Origin: Chlorobiota bacterium
GTDB lineage: Bacteria > Bacteroidota > Ignavibacteria > Kapaibacteriales > NICIL-2
Assembly: GCA_003695605.1 (NCBI GenBank)
Contig: RFIK01000091.1
Span: forward strand, 1-6,179
Length of the DNA: 6,179 nt
Direction: 5' to 3'
Each line of letters opens with the position of its first letter. The first letter of the stretch is position 1. Under the pieces are notes generated by a model that had not been told where the DNA came from, ran no database searches, and worked only from the letters and a program-made list of their open reading frames with translations. The position numbers were made by a program, and so were the translations under genes. Shown here one piece after another: positions 5,142 to 6,179 of this stretch.

Positions 5142-6179
5142 ATGAAACGCTTGCTTCCTCTGCTCGGATTTGCGATGGCAATCGCAGCAGCGCTTGCTCC
5201 TATTCCGGCACAGGCTCAGTTGGATATTGATGTCGGGACGGGAACAACGTGCTACACTGCTAGTGGTGGTACCCCATATTCCCGATTTTGGAGTGGCTGG
5301 CGCACGCAGTACGTGATTCCTGCATCCGAACTCACAGCTGCGGGGATGCCGCCAGGACAGATTGTAGCACTATCGTTCAATGCTTGCCAATCGCAAGGCG
5401 GAGCTATCCCTGCGTTTACCATCAAAATGGCGAATGTCAATTTCAGCAGCTTTACTTCAACGACATTCTACACGGGAGCTACAACCGTGTTCGGCCCACA
5501 AGATATTGCCCAGCCTCAAATGGGCTGGAATAAGCACCAGTTCCAGACACCATTCCTTTGGGATGGGTCTTCGAATCTCCTCGTTGAAGTGTGTTCACAG
5601 TACAATCAGGGTGGTAGTTGCGTTAACTGGACCACCAACTGTGGGGTGTTTGCAACCAGTGTCAGCTACAATGCGACGCTCTATTATTACACCGATGGCA
5701 ACTGCAACATGTGCAGCCAAGCGAGCGGGTATGGCTACTATGCGATTCGACCGAATATGCGCTTTTCCGTCTTGAGCGGAATTGAGCAATCGTTCCCCGA
5801 TGACGTTGACCCACGACGGATTCTCCGAACAGACTACGATTACGACGGCGGCACCTATGGCGGCGTCGTCTATCCGAAGCCATCGCTGACGTTCCGCGTG
5901 CCGAGCGGGCAAACCGTCCAGATCAAGTACAAGATCGTCGGCCCGCTGCCCTCAACGAACGTTGTCTATCGCGCACTGAACTCTGCCAACGTCAACGATA
6001 CCGTCATCACGGTCTCGGGGGTATCGGGGTTGGTGACGCGGACATTTAATTTCTCGACTGGTCCACTCGGCGGTGGGAATGGGCAAATTGGGAATGGCAC
6101 GCTCCAGACAACGCTTGCAGTCGGTGGCGCGTATCGAGTCGAAGCAGAGTACCGCTTGCCCTCGATCAACTACACGCAG
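5142..6179 (+). CDS. Large exported protein, Bacteroidota-type, 3' end outside window
   Basis: The frame is open for 346 codons from the ATG at 5142 to the right edge, with no stop. A clear signal peptide (MKR, hydrophobic core 4-22, probable cleavage after AQA at 23-25) sends the product across the inner membrane. The first domain, about 27-210, is beta-rich and contains RTQYVIPASELTAAGM (54-69), a WDGSSNLLVEVC block (140-151) and RPNMRFSV (203-210). From memory these resemble a recurrent N-terminal domain of secreted, often type IX-sorted, Bacteroidota proteins. It has seven cysteines (37, 82, 151, 160, 167, 188, 191), consistent with disulfides outside the cytoplasm. A second region from about 215 (SFPDDVDPRRIL) looks like an Ig-like or surface-binding module. 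A type IX sorting domain, if present, would lie beyond the window. AGGTAGG at 5131-5137 supports the start. Third-position GC rises sharply after the first domain. Function is unknown. Confidence 0.9.
   Translation, partial: MKRLLPLLGFAMAIAAALAPIPAQAQLDIDVGTGTTCYTASGGTPYSRFWSGWRTQYVIPASELTAAGMPPGQIVALSFNACQSQGGAIPAFTIKMANVNFSSFTSTTFYTGATTVFGPQDIAQPQMGWNKHQFQTPFLWDGSSNLLVEVCSQYNQGGSCVNWTTNCGVFATSVSYNATLYYYTDGNCNMCSQASGYGYYAIRPNMRFSVLSGIEQSFPDDVDPRRILRTDYDYDGGTYGGVVYPKPSLTFRVPSGQTVQIKYKIVGPLPSTNVVYRALNSANVNDTVITVSGVSGLVTRTFNFSTGPLGGGNGQIGNGTLQTTLAVGGAYRVEAEYRLPSINYTQ

Noticed and set aside
1..6179. CRISPR arrays, tRNA or rRNA genes, insertion sequences, toxin-antitoxin or phage genes
   Set aside because: I found no regularly spaced repeats, no tRNA- or rRNA-like segment, no terminal inverted repeats and no transposase, integrase or defence motif on either strand.

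Overview
The window looks like an ordinary chromosomal segment of a moderately GC-rich bacterium, probably from the Bacteroidota/Chlorobiota/Kapabacteria side of the FCB group. The main evidence is an outer-membrane beta-barrel receptor with an N-terminal carboxypeptidase-regulatory-like domain. The second piece is an exported protein whose N-terminal domain resembles a type common in Bacteroidota secreted proteins. Two promoter-like sequences also fit the Bacteroidota TAnnTTTG consensus. The taxonomic placement is inference from family resemblance, not from a marker gene.

Layout, left to right. A possible plus-strand gene tail ends at 85 and converges on a minus-strand short-chain dehydrogenase/reductase (91-819). 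A 151-bp divergent gap (820-970) follows; it holds a 46-codon plus-strand ORF of doubtful reality, a promoter-like box and a short direct repeat. A plus-strand class I SAM methyltransferase (971-1792) comes next. It converges, across 28 bp, on a long minus-strand TonB-receptor-like outer-membrane protein (1821-4244). Upstream of that, on the same strand, is the PLP homeostasis protein YggS/PLPBP (4305-5003), 60 bp away, so the two are probably co-transcribed. A 138-bp divergent region (5004-5141) separates yggS from a plus-strand gene for a large exported protein that starts at 5142 and runs off the right edge.

No pathway clearly joins these genes. The SDR and the methyltransferase are generic cytoplasmic enzymes of unknown substrate. 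The receptor and the exported protein both belong to the cell envelope, and yggS is a housekeeping gene. I see no rRNA, tRNA, CRISPR array, insertion sequence, phage gene or obvious new defence or biosynthetic system. The points most worth checking are the exported protein (cysteine-rich first domain, and a sharp rise in third-position GC after it), the promoter-like element placed across the yggS start, and the tiny ORF whose stop overlaps the methyltransferase start.
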